From Neisseria subflava (GTDB lineage: Bacteria; Pseudomonadota; Gammaproteobacteria; Burkholderiales; Neisseriaceae), in contig NZ_CP039887.1 of NCBI RefSeq assembly GCF_005221305.1, forward strand, positions 2,131,660-2,195,659: a stretch of 64,000 nucleotides of DNA, written 5' to 3'. The notes below the pieces were generated by a model that saw only the letters and a list, made by a program, of their open reading frames with translations, was not told the DNA's origin and did no database searches. Position numbers and translations under genes: made by a program. Positions 7,438 through 16,021 of the stretch are shown here, piece by piece. Position 1 is the stretch's first letter; every line of letters starts with the position of its first letter.

Positions 7438-8565
7438 TTATCTAAACGTATTGTCGAGGGTGTTGACGTTGCTGATGGAGTTGGTAATTTGTGACATTAC
7501 GCGGTTCCAACGGGTAACCGGGGCGGCGGTAACGTAAACGGTATCTTCCGAACGCAGTTTGAATTCGCTGCCCAATGCGTAAGAAGTCGCATCTTTCAGG
7601 TTGAGCTGATAGATGTGGATAGGTTTGGCCGCGTCTTCTGGTGCGCGGCGGATTACGAATACGCCGGTTGCGTCAGCATAGTTTTGGTTCATGCCGCCGA
7701 CTTCTCCGAGCGCTTGGGTCAGGTTGAGGCCGTGATTGCCGATCGGCAGTGTGGCTTGTTTGCCGACTTCGCCCATGATGTAGATTTTGTTGTTGCTGCT
7801 GTTAGGAACGTAAACGATGTCGCCATGGCTGAGAAGATGGTTTTGCGACATATCGCCGTATTGCAGCATGTCTTGCAGGGAGATGGTGCGGTCGACGCCG
7901 TTGTGCGTCCATTTGATGTGTTGGGTGTCGGCACTTTGGGTAACGCCGCCTGCTTGGTTGATGGCATCCAAAATGGTCATCGGGATATTGGTAATCGGCA
8001 GCTGACCTGCTTGGTTGATGGCACCGGATACTGAAATGCGTTGCGAACGGAATTCGGTAACGTTGATGGCTACTTGAGGGTTTTTGATGTAGCGTTTCAG
8101 AAGGTTGGTCAGGGTGTTTTGCAATTCGTCCAAAGTTTTGTCTTTGGCTTGAATTTTGCCTGCCAGCGGGTAAGTAATATAACCGCCCTCATCTACCCAG
8201 GCCCCGCGGCTGACTTGGTTGGTTTGCGGGTTGCTTTGCTGGATAGGGGAGTTAAGGTCGGAGTGCGCCCAAACCATGATATTGAGGACGTCGCCGCTGC
8301 CGATGCGGTAGCGGTAAGCGCTTTTGCTTTGCTCCAAACCTTGGTTGTTTTGGGAAAGTACAGGCGGCTTACGCATTTTTTCAATCAGGTTGGGCGTGAT
8401 GGGGTAAACGGCAACGCGGCTGTCGAGGTTGGTGTCGGCTGCGGTGTCGGTATCGGTGTAAACAATGGTTTTGGTTCTGGTTTTGATGGTTGAACCAGGA
8501 ATGACTGTCGTGCTGTTACAGGCAGTCAGTGCGAATAGAGTAAGCAGGGAGAGCGTTTTTTTCAT
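7438..8565 (-). CDS. wza: Outer-membrane polysaccharide export lipoprotein (Wza)
   Basis: The 375-residue protein has a lipoprotein signal MKKTLSLLTLFALTAC with the lipobox cysteine at residue 16. It has the polysaccharide export domain beginning Y-R-I-G-S-G-D-V-L-N-I-M-V-W at about residue 86, followed by SLBB-type repeats (S-V-S-G-A-I-N-Q-A-G; I-Y-I-M-G-E-V-G). Wza forms the octameric outer-membrane channel for Wzy-dependent capsule or exopolysaccharide. Length matches E. coli Wza (about 380). It leads the wza-wzb-wzc export block and is separated from pglD by an uptake-sequence terminator, suggesting the export block also has a promoter of its own. Confidence 0.94.
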   Translation of the reverse strand: MKKTLSLLTLFALTACNSTTVIPGSTIKTRTKTIVYTDTDTAADTNLDSRVAVYPITPNLIEKMRKPPVLSQNNQGLEQSKSAYRYRIGSGDVLNIMVWAHSDLNSPIQQSNPQTNQVSRGAWVDEGGYITYPLAGKIQAKDKTLDELQNTLTNLLKRYIKNPQVAINVTEFRSQRISVSGAINQAGQLPITNIPMTILDAINQAGGVTQSADTQHIKWTHNGVDRTISLQDMLQYGDMSQNHLLSHGDIVYVPNSSNNKIYIMGEVGKQATLPIGNHGLNLTQALGEVGGMNQNYADATGVFVIRRAPEDAAKPIHIYQLNLKDATSYALGSEFKLRSEDTVYVTAAPVTRWNRVMSQITNSISNVNTLDNTFR

Positions 8566-8592
8566 GTAGTAGTCCTTGCGGGATGGTGTCCG

Positions 8593-8618
8593 GGCCGTCT
8601 GAAAATGTTCAGACGGCC
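8593..8618. terminator. Uptake-sequence terminator at the pglD end
   Basis: GGCCGTCTGAA-AATG-TTCAGACGGCC. The right arm overlaps the pglD stop codon, whose TGA is part of the uptake sequence. It separates pglD from wza. Confidence 0.7.
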
Positions 8619-10510
8619 TTATTGTTTTGTTGCCAAACCAAGTCGCAGATACCGTCTTTAGGTACGAAGCCTGTCGGTGCGCGCAGCAGAAGCTGGCGCA
8701 GGCTGTTTTGGTCGCTTTGGAGACAGGCAGTATGGAGTTCCGACAGTATGTCAGATAATTGCGTCCATGGAAGCATTACTTCACTGGCGGTCATAATACG
8801 GGGATGAGTGGTTTTTTGTACCTCGTCGCCGATGAGCAGTTCTTCATAAAGTTTCTCGCCCGGGCGCAGGCCGGTAATCTTGATTTCGATGTCGCCGTGT
8901 GGGTGTTGCTCGTCTTTGACTTTGAGGCCGCTGAGGACAATCATTTGACGGGCAAGGTCGATGATTTTGACGGATTCACCCATGTCGAGGACGAATACGT
9001 CGCCGCCTTTACCCATTGCGCCGGCTTGGATAACCAGTTGCGCTGCTTCGGGAATGGTCATGAAGTAGCGGGTAATGTCTTGGTGGGTCAGGGTAATCGG
9101 GCCGCCTTCGGCAATTTGTTTTTCAAATACAGGGACAACGGAGCCGGACGAACCCAATACATTGCCGAAACGCACCATGCAGAAGCGTGTTTTTTGTTCC
9201 GGCTCGGCGGCAAGGGCTTGCAGGCAGAGTTCGGCCATGCGTTTGCTGGCGCCCATGGTATTGGTCGGACGGACGGCTTTGTCGGTGGAAATCAAAACAA
9301 AGGTGGAAACGCCTACATCTACGGCAGCCTGCGCGCAGCAGAGTGTGCCGAACACGTTGTTTTGAATGCCTTCGATGGTGTTGAACTCGACCATAGGAAC
9401 GTGTTTGTAGGCCGCAGCATGGTAGACGGTGTCGACGTGATAGGCCTTCATGATGCTGCTAAGGCGTTCTTTGTTTTGAACCGAACCCAAAAGCGGTACG
9501 ACTTCGACTTGACTGCCTTGCGCGGCTTGGGTTTCGCGCAATTCTTTGTCTATGCTGTACAGGGCAAATTCGGACAATTCAAACAACAGCAGTTTGGTCG
9601 GACGGCAGTTGAGAATCTGACGGCAAAGTTCGGAGCCGATAGAACCGCCTGCGCCGGTCACCATCACGACTTTGTCGCTGATGTCGGCGCTCATCAATTC
9701 AGGGCGCGGTGCCACAGGGGCGCGGCCGAGCAAATCGACCACAGAGATTTTTTTCAATGAGCTGACGTTGATTTTCCCGTCAACCAAATCTTTCATGCCC
9801 GGAATGGTCAGGACTTCGCATTTGTATGCTTCGAGGCGGCGGATGATGTCTTTGCGTTCTTCCGGCGTAGAACTTGGAATCGCCAGCAGAATTTTGCGGA
9901 CGCCGTAGCGGCTGATTAGCATCGGGATTTCATTGGGGTTGTAGACGGCAAGATCATAGATGACGGTACGTTGGATTTTCGGGTTGTCATCGACAAAGGC
10001 AATGGCCGAGTATTCGTTAACCTGTTTGATGGCTTCCAACAACTGGCGGCCGGATTGGCCTGCGCCGTAGATGATGACGGGTGTCATTTGTTTGCGGTGA
10101 TGGTCGGTCAGAATCGCGCGCAGGATCATGCGCGAGCTGGTTACGCCGACCACCAAGACCAAGAAATAGACGATGGGCAGGGCAAGATGCAGTTTTTGTT
10201 CAAAAATCAGGGTGGTCAGGCAGAACAAGACCGCTGAAATGATGCTGCCGAATGCGGCTGAAGTCAGGACGCGGATGCTGACGAAGCGTGTGACGGCGCG
10301 ATAGAGGCCGATACGGATGAAAAGGATGATGGTCAGCACAGCAGTGCTACCAAAAGCCAGCCAGTTGGCGATGCTCAACCATTCGTCGGAATATTGTACT
10401 TTGAGGCTTTGAGCAAACCAAAACGCCACGAATATCATCAAGATATCGTGAATGACGAAGAAGGTTTTTTTAAGGTTGCGCGGCAGAGCCAGCAGGGTTT
10501 CCAAGTTCAT
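8609..10510 (-). CDS. pglD: UDP-GlcNAc 4,6-dehydratase PglD
   Basis: The 633-residue protein has four N-terminal membrane helices (about 17-35, 48-66, 83-103, 110-130) and a CoA-binding-like domain with Y-G-A-G-Q-S-G at 148-154. A catalytic Rossmann domain follows with GAGGSIGSE at 286-294. The usual Y-x3-K pair appears as T-M-G-A-S-K with Met419 and Lys423, as in the membrane-bound WbpM/FlaA1 dehydratases. It converts UDP-GlcNAc to the 4-keto-6-deoxy sugar that PglC aminates. Length matches meningococcal PglD. The last residues, K-A-V-stop, are encoded by an uptake sequence (GCC GTC TGA). It lies directly downstream of pglC in the same transcript. Confidence 0.92.
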   Translation of the reverse strand: MNLETLLALPRNLKKTFFVIHDILMIFVAFWFAQSLKVQYSDEWLSIANWLAFGSTAVLTIILFIRIGLYRAVTRFVSIRVLTSAAFGSIISAVLFCLTTLIFEQKLHLALPIVYFLVLVVGVTSSRMILRAILTDHHRKQMTPVIIYGAGQSGRQLLEAIKQVNEYSAIAFVDDNPKIQRTVIYDLAVYNPNEIPMLISRYGVRKILLAIPSSTPEERKDIIRRLEAYKCEVLTIPGMKDLVDGKINVSSLKKISVVDLLGRAPVAPRPELMSADISDKVVMVTGAGGSIGSELCRQILNCRPTKLLLFELSEFALYSIDKELRETQAAQGSQVEVVPLLGSVQNKERLSSIMKAYHVDTVYHAAAYKHVPMVEFNTIEGIQNNVFGTLCCAQAAVDVGVSTFVLISTDKAVRPTNTMGASKRMAELCLQALAAEPEQKTRFCMVRFGNVLGSSGSVVPVFEKQIAEGGPITLTHQDITRYFMTIPEAAQLVIQAGAMGKGGDVFVLDMGESVKIIDLARQMIVLSGLKVKDEQHPHGDIEIKITGLRPGEKLYEELLIGDEVQKTTHPRIMTASEVMLPWTQLSDILSELHTACLQSDQNSLRQLLLRAPTGFVPKDGICDLVWQQNNKAV

Positions 10511-10580
10511 TTTATATTTCTTGTGTCTGAGTGTTGTAATGTGGCTTGGTACGGATTGTTTGAAGCAGGCTGTTTTATTT

Positions 10581-10613
10581 TTTCAGACGGCCTGAAGTTG
10601 CAGGCCGTCTGAA
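10581..10613. terminator. Uptake-sequence pair between pglC and pglD
   Basis: TTTCAGACGGCCTG and CAGGCCGTCTGAAA face each other around a short loop just past the pglC stop. It may attenuate transcription into pglD. Confidence 0.6.
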
Positions 10614-10618
10614 AATGA

Positions 10619-11794
10619 TTATGCCGTGGCTTCAGTCAATACGGCTTCGATGTTTTCTTTGCAGAACGCAATTTCTTCATCGGTCAGGGTTGGGTGTACC
10701 AAGAACATCAGGCTGGTGTCGCCCAACTCGACAGCGTTTTTCAAACTCTCTTTCGGACGCCAAGGCGTGTTGTCGAAGGCTTTTTCCAAATACACTTCGG
10801 AGCAGCTGCCTTGATAGCATGGGACTTTGCGTGCGTTCAGTTCGTTGACGATGCGGTCGCGCGTCCAGCCGTCTTTCAGGTGTTCGGGTTTGACGAAAAC
10901 ATAGAACTTGTATTGCGCGTGTTCGATGTAGTCGGCAACTTCAACCAAACGGATGCTGGCAAATTTGCCCAAGCTTTCAGCCAGTTTGGCAGCGTGAGCT
11001 TGACGGCGGGCAGTCCATTCGGGCATGCGTTTGAGCTGGATGCGGCCGATGACAGCCTGCATTTCCATCATGCGCCAGTTGGTGCCGAAGCTTTCGTGCA
11101 GCCAGCGGAAACCGGGTGCGTGTTCGCGGTGGTACACGGCATCGTAGCTTTTGCCGTGGTCTTTGTATGACCACATTTTGCTCCACAGCTCTTTGTCGTT
11201 GGTGGTTACCATGCCGCCTTCGCCGCCGGTGGTCATGATTTTGTCTTGGCAGAACGACCAAGCGCCGACGTGGCCGATGGAGCCGACGGATTTGCCTTTG
11301 TATTTCGCACCGTGCGCTTGGGCGCAGTCTTTGATAACCCACAAGTTATGTTCTTTGGCCAAAGCCATGATGTCGTCCATTTCGGCAGGCATACCGGCAA
11401 GGTGAACCACGATGATGGCTTTGGTGTTTGGCGTCAAAGCGGCTTTGATGGTTTCGGCGCTGATGTTTTGGCTGTTTAAATCCACATCGGCGAAAACCGG
11501 ATTTGCACCGGCGGTCACGATACATGACGCGGAAGCCAAGAAAGTGCGCGAAGTGACAATCACATCATCGCCTTGGCCGATGCCCATTGCTTTGAGGGCT
11601 ACGTCCAAAGCCAACGTACCGTTGGAAAGGGCGACGGCGTATTGTGTGCCGACAAAGGCAGCAAATTCTTTTTCAAATTCGCGACATTCCGTACCTGTCC
11701 AGTAGTTGACTTTGTTGGACAGCAGGACTTTGGAAACGGCATCGGCTTCTTCTTGAGTAAAGCTTGGCCATGGGGAGAGTGATGTATTAAGCAT
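10619..11794 (-). CDS. pglC: PLP-dependent sugar aminotransferase PglC
   Basis: The 391-residue protein belongs to the DegT/DnrJ/EryC1/StrS fold-type I aminotransferases. The PLP-binding region V-I-K-D-C-A-Q-A-H lies at about 153-161, and the Schiff-base lysine is K185 in S-F-C-Q-D-K, followed by the T-G-G-E-G-G-M loop. It transfers an amino group from glutamate to C4 of UDP-4-keto-6-deoxy-GlcNAc, giving a UDP-4-amino-trideoxy sugar. Size and sequence fit neisserial PglC. Its start overlaps the end of the formyltransferase gene by 8 bases, so the two are translationally coupled. In meningococci pglC neighbours pglB and pglD; here it lies inside a Wzy-type polysaccharide locus. Confidence 0.92.
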   Translation of the reverse strand: MLNTSLSPWPSFTQEEADAVSKVLLSNKVNYWTGTECREFEKEFAAFVGTQYAVALSNGTLALDVALKAMGIGQGDDVIVTSRTFLASASCIVTAGANPVFADVDLNSQNISAETIKAALTPNTKAIIVVHLAGMPAEMDDIMALAKEHNLWVIKDCAQAHGAKYKGKSVGSIGHVGAWSFCQDKIMTTGGEGGMVTTNDKELWSKMWSYKDHGKSYDAVYHREHAPGFRWLHESFGTNWRMMEMQAVIGRIQLKRMPEWTARRQAHAAKLAESLGKFASIRLVEVADYIEHAQYKFYVFVKPEHLKDGWTRDRIVNELNARKVPCYQGSCSEVYLEKAFDNTPWRPKESLKNAVELGDTSLMFLVHPTLTDEEIAFCKENIEAVLTEATA

Positions 11795-12566
11795 TTGTTT
11801 TTCCTGCGAAAAGACTGGTTGAGCCTTTGGGGGCGATTTCTTCCAGCAGCTGGCGGTTGATCAGGGTGTATTTCTGACCGTTGATTTTGACGTATGCGCC
11901 GTCGTACGGCGGAAACCAGAACGCGCGGATTTTTTTCTCCACATCGTCGCCGTCGCGGATTTGCTTCATGGCTTCCATTTCGTCACGGCTGACATAGCGG
12001 CCACCGATGTTTGGCGTGGTCGGCAATTTGGTTTTCGACTCGATGGCGCGGGTGATGATGCGTCGTGCGAAATCTTCCAATGCCTGCATGGTTTTGCGTT
12101 CGAGCGATTGGGCAGTTTCTGTTTCAGCGTCGATAGGGAAGCGGTCCACTTCGATAATTTCGCCGGTATCGATGGAAGCATCAACGTAGTGGGCGGTATT
12201 GCCCCATTCGTTCAGCTCGTCCATGATAGCCAGATTGTAGCCGCCTGTGCCTTTGTATTCGGGCAACAGCGCAGGGTGGAAGTTGATCGTGCCTAAAGTC
12301 GGAATGCTCAGGAATTCATCACGCAGCTTGCGCCAGTAAAGGACGGACAAGCCCAAATCGTATTTCAGACGGCCTTCTCGCATTGCTTCCAAAGCCGTAT
12401 CGAAGGTGTACAGGGGCAAGCCCAATTCCTGCGCGGCGGCCGTGGTCGGCGAGCCTTGCAGATGGCTGTCGGTCAAGACACCGACGATTTCGATATGGTC
12501 TTGTTTGGTCAAAAAACGAAGCAGGTTGGCGGAAACCTGTTTACGACCCATAAATAAGATTTTCAT
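11787..12566 (-). CDS. Sugar N-formyltransferase (Fmt/WbkC-like)
   Basis: The start at 12566 (MKILFMGRKQVSAN) is preferred to 12587 because an AAGGGA ribosome site lies 9 bases upstream. The 259-residue protein has the formyltransferase fold with the Asn-His-Asp triad: N95 and H97 in I-N-F-H-P-A-L-L-P, and D133 in S-I-D-T-G-E-I-I. These enzymes use 10-formyl-tetrahydrofolate. In polysaccharide loci they formylate amino sugars such as 4-amino-4,6-dideoxyhexoses, and here the PglC product is the obvious acceptor. The C-terminus (about 200-259) is a small extra domain with F-W-F-P-P-Y-D-G. It lies between the HAD gene and pglC, overlapping pglC by 8 bases. The acceptor is inferred. Confidence 0.82.
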   Translation of the reverse strand: MKILFMGRKQVSANLLRFLTKQDHIEIVGVLTDSHLQGSPTTAAAQELGLPLYTFDTALEAMREGRLKYDLGLSVLYWRKLRDEFLSIPTLGTINFHPALLPEYKGTGGYNLAIMDELNEWGNTAHYVDASIDTGEIIEVDRFPIDAETETAQSLERKTMQALEDFARRIITRAIESKTKLPTTPNIGGRYVSRDEMEAMKQIRDGDDVEKKIRAFWFPPYDGAYVKINGQKYTLINRQLLEEIAPKGSTSLFAGKTNA

Positions 12567-12579
12567 GGAGAAATGTCCC

Positions 12580-13272
12580 TTATGCATTTGCTTTTTCGGT
12601 GGCGGAAGTTGTCAGTGTAGTCAATTCTTCCAGGGTGTTTATCCAAAGGGTGGGCTGGTATTCACGACCGTATTGCTCGGGCTCGGCTTGATGAATATTG
12701 TGCGGCTTAGGCATGATGCCTATGGAGAGCCACCCCAGTTTGTTGGGTGCGACAAAATCTTTTTTGATGTTGTCGCCGATGTAGATGAAACGTTTTGCAG
12801 CCGGATATTTGTTTTGCAGGAAGACAAAACGCTTATCTTCGGGTTTTTCCGATTGCATGGCTTCCGAAATCAAAATGTCGTCAAACAAATCGGTCAAACC
12901 CAAGGCCTGTATTTTCAAACGCTGTGTCAGACTGCGGCCGTCTGTAATCAGGGCGCGTGCGGCAAAAGGGCGCATCAGCTTCCGTAAAAAAGACGGTTCG
13001 ACATAGGGTCGGATAACAGGCCTGTGTAGTCGATATTGCCACAAAAGTGATTGTTTCTCTAATTCGTTTAATTTGCAATGATGGCACAAATTATCGAGCC
13101 AGTCTTTACTTTTATTGTCTGCAATTTCATTTAGTACGTCAGCATTGTATTGAGGATAAAGCGACGTAATTATCCCTACAACTGCCTGTATTCCGGAGCA
13201 TTTGTAGTCGTACTCAGAGTAAAGCGTATCGTCAAGATCGAAGACGATGACGGATTCTTCCGGCTTAATCAT
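12580..13272 (-). CDS. HAD-family hydrolase of the polysaccharide locus
   Basis: The 230-residue protein carries all HAD motifs: F-D-L-D-D-T-L-Y at about 11-18 (nucleophile and general acid aspartates), I-T-D-G-R-S for motif II, the S-E-K-P-E-D lysine, and Y-I-G-D-N-I-K-K-D as motif IV. A helical cap lies between motifs I and II. It is probably a small-molecule phosphatase. It overlaps the ATP-grasp gene by 8 bases, and HAD/ATP-grasp pairs are frequent in capsule clusters. One possibility is that it removes phosphate from a carboxylic acid that the ATP-grasp enzyme then couples to an amino sugar. The substrate is not evident from sequence. Confidence 0.8.
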   Translation of the reverse strand: MIKPEESVIVFDLDDTLYSEYDYKCSGIQAVVGIITSLYPQYNADVLNEIADNKSKDWLDNLCHHCKLNELEKQSLLWQYRLHRPVIRPYVEPSFLRKLMRPFAARALITDGRSLTQRLKIQALGLTDLFDDILISEAMQSEKPEDKRFVFLQNKYPAAKRFIYIGDNIKKDFVAPNKLGWLSIGIMPKPHNIHQAEPEQYGREYQPTLWINTLEELTTLTTSATEKANA

Positions 13273-14239
13273 GTTCTCTTACCAAAACTTTAGCATCGTA
13301 ACGAAGCATGATTAAATTGTTTTCCCAGTCGTCGGAGAAAGGGATGTCTTGGCCGCCGATGTATTCTTGAATCAGCCAGCCCGGATAGTTGCCGCCTGCG
13401 GCGTAAGTCAGCGGGAAACCGCCGCCGAAACGCGGGTTGATTTCCACACCGTAGGTCGTGCTGTCGGTTTTGCTGACGAAGAATTGCGCGGTAATACAGC
13501 CGCGTGCGCCTTCCAATACGGCCATTTTTTCAACCAGCTCTTCATATAGGGCATTGCGTCGGGTTGCGCCTTTGCTGACTTCGCCGGTACGCACTTCCAA
13601 ACGTTCGCGAGGAATGGCGCATTTCAGACGGCCTTGACGGTCGTAATACATATCGACGGTAAATTCGGAGAAAGTATTCTCGATATCGATGTATTGGGCG
13701 AACATCATTTTCGGGTCTTCGGTAATGTCGACAGTCAAATCAGCCGGTGCGTTGATTTTTTTCGCACCGATGGCTCGGCTGCCGTCATAAGGCTTGGCAA
13801 AACATGGGAAAATCAGGCGGTCACGTTCGTAAATTTCAGGCGAACGGATACTGTATTGTGCAAACAGGCCTGCGGTCAGGCGCTTGTCGCAGCACAGGGT
13901 AATCAGCTTTGCATCGGAAATGACAATATGTATTCCTTCAGCTTCAAAACGGTCACGTGCTTCGGCCAGTTTGAGCAGCTCGGTATCGATGGTTGGCACA
14001 ATCAGACCGATGTCGTGTTGTTGGGCCAGCTCGAGAATGCTGTCAATGTATTCGGCTGCATCGATACGCGGCACACTGAAAGCGCGGTCGGCAACATGGC
14101 AGGCAGAAGACATGTGTGGGTTGAGGTCAGTGGCAAAAACGCCGATGCCGTCTGAAAAACGTGCGGCTTCGGTTTGAAAGTCCTGCACCAATTCGACACG
14201 GCGACCTGCCGACAGAATCAGTATGTTATTTTTTTTCAT
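13265..14239 (-). CDS. ATP-grasp ligase, PglB2 C-domain-like
   Basis: The 324-residue protein begins MKKNNILILSAGRRVELV and has the carbamoyl-phosphate-synthase-like ATP-grasp layout. An N-terminal pre-ATP-grasp fold (about 1-110) is followed by the ATP lid (F-P-C-F-A-K-P-Y-D-G-S-R around 145-156) and the metal-binding E-I-N-P-R-F-G-G-G near 268-276. Such enzymes form amide bonds through an acyl-phosphate. In meningococcal PglB2 an ATP-grasp domain fused to the phosphoglycosyltransferase adds glyceramide to the 4-amino sugar. Here the domain is a separate gene whose start lies inside the end of the phosphoglycosyltransferase gene, at an A8 tract. Function is inferred from that parallel. Confidence 0.78.
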   Translation of the reverse strand: MKKNNILILSAGRRVELVQDFQTEAARFSDGIGVFATDLNPHMSSACHVADRAFSVPRIDAAEYIDSILELAQQHDIGLIVPTIDTELLKLAEARDRFEAEGIHIVISDAKLITLCCDKRLTAGLFAQYSIRSPEIYERDRLIFPCFAKPYDGSRAIGAKKINAPADLTVDITEDPKMMFAQYIDIENTFSEFTVDMYYDRQGRLKCAIPRERLEVRTGEVSKGATRRNALYEELVEKMAVLEGARGCITAQFFVSKTDSTTYGVEINPRFGGGFPLTYAAGGNYPGWLIQEYIGGQDIPFSDDWENNLIMLRYDAKVLVREHD

Positions 14240-14843
14240 CAGTTTTATTACCCGTGAAATAAGGCATGGTGGCTTCTCCTTCGGCTGAGATGCCTTCTTT
14301 GACGAAGATTTTTTTAACCGTCAGGAACAAAATTTTGATATCCAGCCAAAAGCTGAAGTTGTCGATGTACCAAACATCGTGGGCAAATTTTTCATCCCAT
14401 GAAATGGCGTTGCGGCCATTGACTTGAGCCCAACCGGTCACGCCCGGTTTCATTTCGTGGCGGCGGTTTTGGAAGTCGTTGTACAACGGCAGGTAGTGCA
14501 TCAGCAGCGGACGAGGGCCAACTAGACTCATCTCGCCTTTTAAGACATTCCATAATTCAGGAAGTTCGTCCAAACTGGTGGCACGTAATTTTTTGCCGAA
14601 AGGGGTCAGCCGCTCGCTGTCCGGTAGCGGGTTGCCGTCTTTATCGACTGCATCGCGCATGGAGCGGAATTTGATCATTTTAAACGGCTTGCCATCTTTG
14701 CCCGGCCGCTCTTGGATGAAGAACACGGGCGAGCCTAGGTTTTTGCGGATGAGGTACACCAAAATCAAAAACACAGGCGACAGGATAATCAGCCCTGAAG
14801 CGGAGGCAACAATGTCAAACAGGCGTTTGAAAAATTTATTCAT
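14226..14843 (-). CDS. Initiating phosphoglycosyltransferase (PglB/PglC-type)
   Basis: The 205-residue protein is a monotopic phosphoglycosyltransferase. A reentrant membrane helix lies at about 8-30 (IVASASGLIILSPVFLIL), followed by S-P-V-F-F-I-Q-E-R-P-G and K-F-R-S-M. The catalytic Asp-Glu is in S-L-D-E-L-P-E-L-W-N, and V-G-P-R-P and P-G-V-T-G-W-A-Q-V-N-G-R follow. It transfers a phospho-sugar from the UDP-trideoxyhexose to undecaprenyl phosphate, starting the repeat unit. Neisserial PglB proteins carry a second domain (acetyltransferase, or ATP-grasp in PglB2); this one stops after the transferase domain, with the ATP-grasp encoded next door. It overlaps the upstream glycosyltransferase by 8 bases. 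Confidence 0.88.
   Translation of the reverse strand: MNKFFKRLFDIVASASGLIILSPVFLILVYLIRKNLGSPVFFIQERPGKDGKPFKMIKFRSMRDAVDKDGNPLPDSERLTPFGKKLRATSLDELPELWNVLKGEMSLVGPRPLLMHYLPLYNDFQNRRHEMKPGVTGWAQVNGRNAISWDEKFAHDVWYIDNFSFWLDIKILFLTVKKIFVKEGISAEGEATMPYFTGNKTDEKK
14229..14236 (-). repeat. A8 homopolymer at the PGT/ATP-grasp overlap
   Basis: Eight adenines on the coding strand lie in GATG-A8-TAAC. The upstream gene reads GAT GAA AAA AAA TAA and stops; the downstream gene reads ATG AAA AAA AAT AAC. With seven adenines the first frame would continue as GAA AAA AAT AAC ATA, straight into the ATP-grasp protein. Confidence 0.85.
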
Positions 14844-16008
14844 GAGCTAATCTTTCAATCAGGTTGACGATTTTTTGATACGCCACATCGCGCTTGAAGC
14901 GGCGGACGATTTCGTCGGATTGAACGGGGTCGTTTTTGCGCGCCAGAATATCTTTGGCGGCTTGGACGAAGCTGTCTACATCGCCGGAACGGTAGTCCGC
15001 ATGCGGCAGCAGGGTGAGGACTTCGGCGACTTCGTCGTTGACCTGGCTGTTTAAAATCGGTTTTTGCAATGCCATATAGTCGGACAGTTTGTTGGTAATC
15101 GACTGCATGGCGTAGGAATGGATGGCGTTGACGGAGATGTCGCAGCCTTTGGCGACCGACATCATTTCGGCGTAGGGGACGTAGCCGTAAAACTGGATGC
15201 CCTCGCAGGCGTATTGTTTGAGCCTGTCCAAATCGGGGCCGCCGCCCATGATGTGCAGCTCTACATTTTCGCCGTCGTCCAAAAGTTTCCGAATGCCTTT
15301 GCACACGGTTTCCACGTCATAGCTGTAACTGAGCGTACCCAAGTAGAAGAAGCGGGTTTTGTCGTTGCCGAAGTCTTTTGCCGGCGCGGCATCGAGTTTC
15401 GGAAAATCCGCGCCGATATAGACGACTTCGCCGGGTACGTTCGGATTGGCTTCTTTGGCGCGGTCGAGGTAGGTCTGCGATACGGCAACCAGCGCGTCGG
15501 CGTAGCGGTAGGCACGGTTGGCGCGGGAGGAGAAGGGCAGCAGGTTGTGCGGGATTTTTTTCAAAAACGGCACGACCGAGGAGAAGGATTCAGGCCATAC
15601 GTCCTGCACGTCGATAATCAGCTTGTAGCCCAAACGCGCTTTGTGTTCGCCCAAAAGCAGGTTGGTGGCGATCAGCGGGTAGGCGGAAAAGACGACGTCT
15701 TGTTCGCCCGGACGGCAGTTTTCCAACCATTTTTCAAAATGTTTGACGAAGCGGTGATGGCTGGTTACGCGTCCTAAAGACACGTTTTTGCTGTATCCGC
15801 TTTCTTCCAACAGCATGACTTTCAGACGGCCTTGTGAGGCGGCCTCGGCATCTTCGGGCCGTCTGAAAGATTTGTCGTAGTGCTTGAAGTTGCTGGTAAT
15901 CAGCAACACGTCATGTGACTGCGACAACAGCTCGGCAAGATACCAGAAGCGGTTGAAATGCGGCTCGGACGGCAGCGAGCAATAAGGGGCGACGATGGTA
16001 ATGTTCAT
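14836..16008 (-). CDS. GT4-family glycosyltransferase (WbuB-like)
   Basis: The 390-residue protein has the GT-B fold. The N-terminal acceptor domain begins MNITIVAPYCSLPSEPHFNRF. A donor domain follows from about residue 205 (R-F-F-Y-L-G-T-L-S-Y-S-Y-D-V-E-T, then G-G-G-P-D-L-D-R-L). The nucleotide-sugar site S-I-T-N-K-L-S-D-Y-M-A-L-Q-K-P-I is that of retaining GT4 enzymes of the WbuB group. It should add a second or third sugar to the undecaprenyl-linked acceptor at the cytoplasmic membrane face. An uptake sequence lies just before its start, 13 bases after the previous gene. The sugar specificity cannot be read from sequence. Confidence 0.85.
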   Translation of the reverse strand: MNITIVAPYCSLPSEPHFNRFWYLAELLSQSHDVLLITSNFKHYDKSFRRPEDAEAASQGRLKVMLLEESGYSKNVSLGRVTSHHRFVKHFEKWLENCRPGEQDVVFSAYPLIATNLLLGEHKARLGYKLIIDVQDVWPESFSSVVPFLKKIPHNLLPFSSRANRAYRYADALVAVSQTYLDRAKEANPNVPGEVVYIGADFPKLDAAPAKDFGNDKTRFFYLGTLSYSYDVETVCKGIRKLLDDGENVELHIMGGGPDLDRLKQYACEGIQFYGYVPYAEMMSVAKGCDISVNAIHSYAMQSITNKLSDYMALQKPILNSQVNDEVAEVLTLLPHADYRSGDVDSFVQAAKDILARKNDPVQSDEIVRRFKRDVAYQKIVNLIERLAHE

Positions 16009-16021
16009 GTTTCAGACGGCC

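Noticed and set aside
14226..14239. Sequencing error as the cause of the separate PGT and ATP-grasp genes
   Set aside because: Cannot be excluded from one sequence, but both frames are well formed, the downstream gene has its own ATG in the overlap, and 4-14 base overlaps are the rule throughout this operon, so I kept two genes and reported the A8 tract as a finding.
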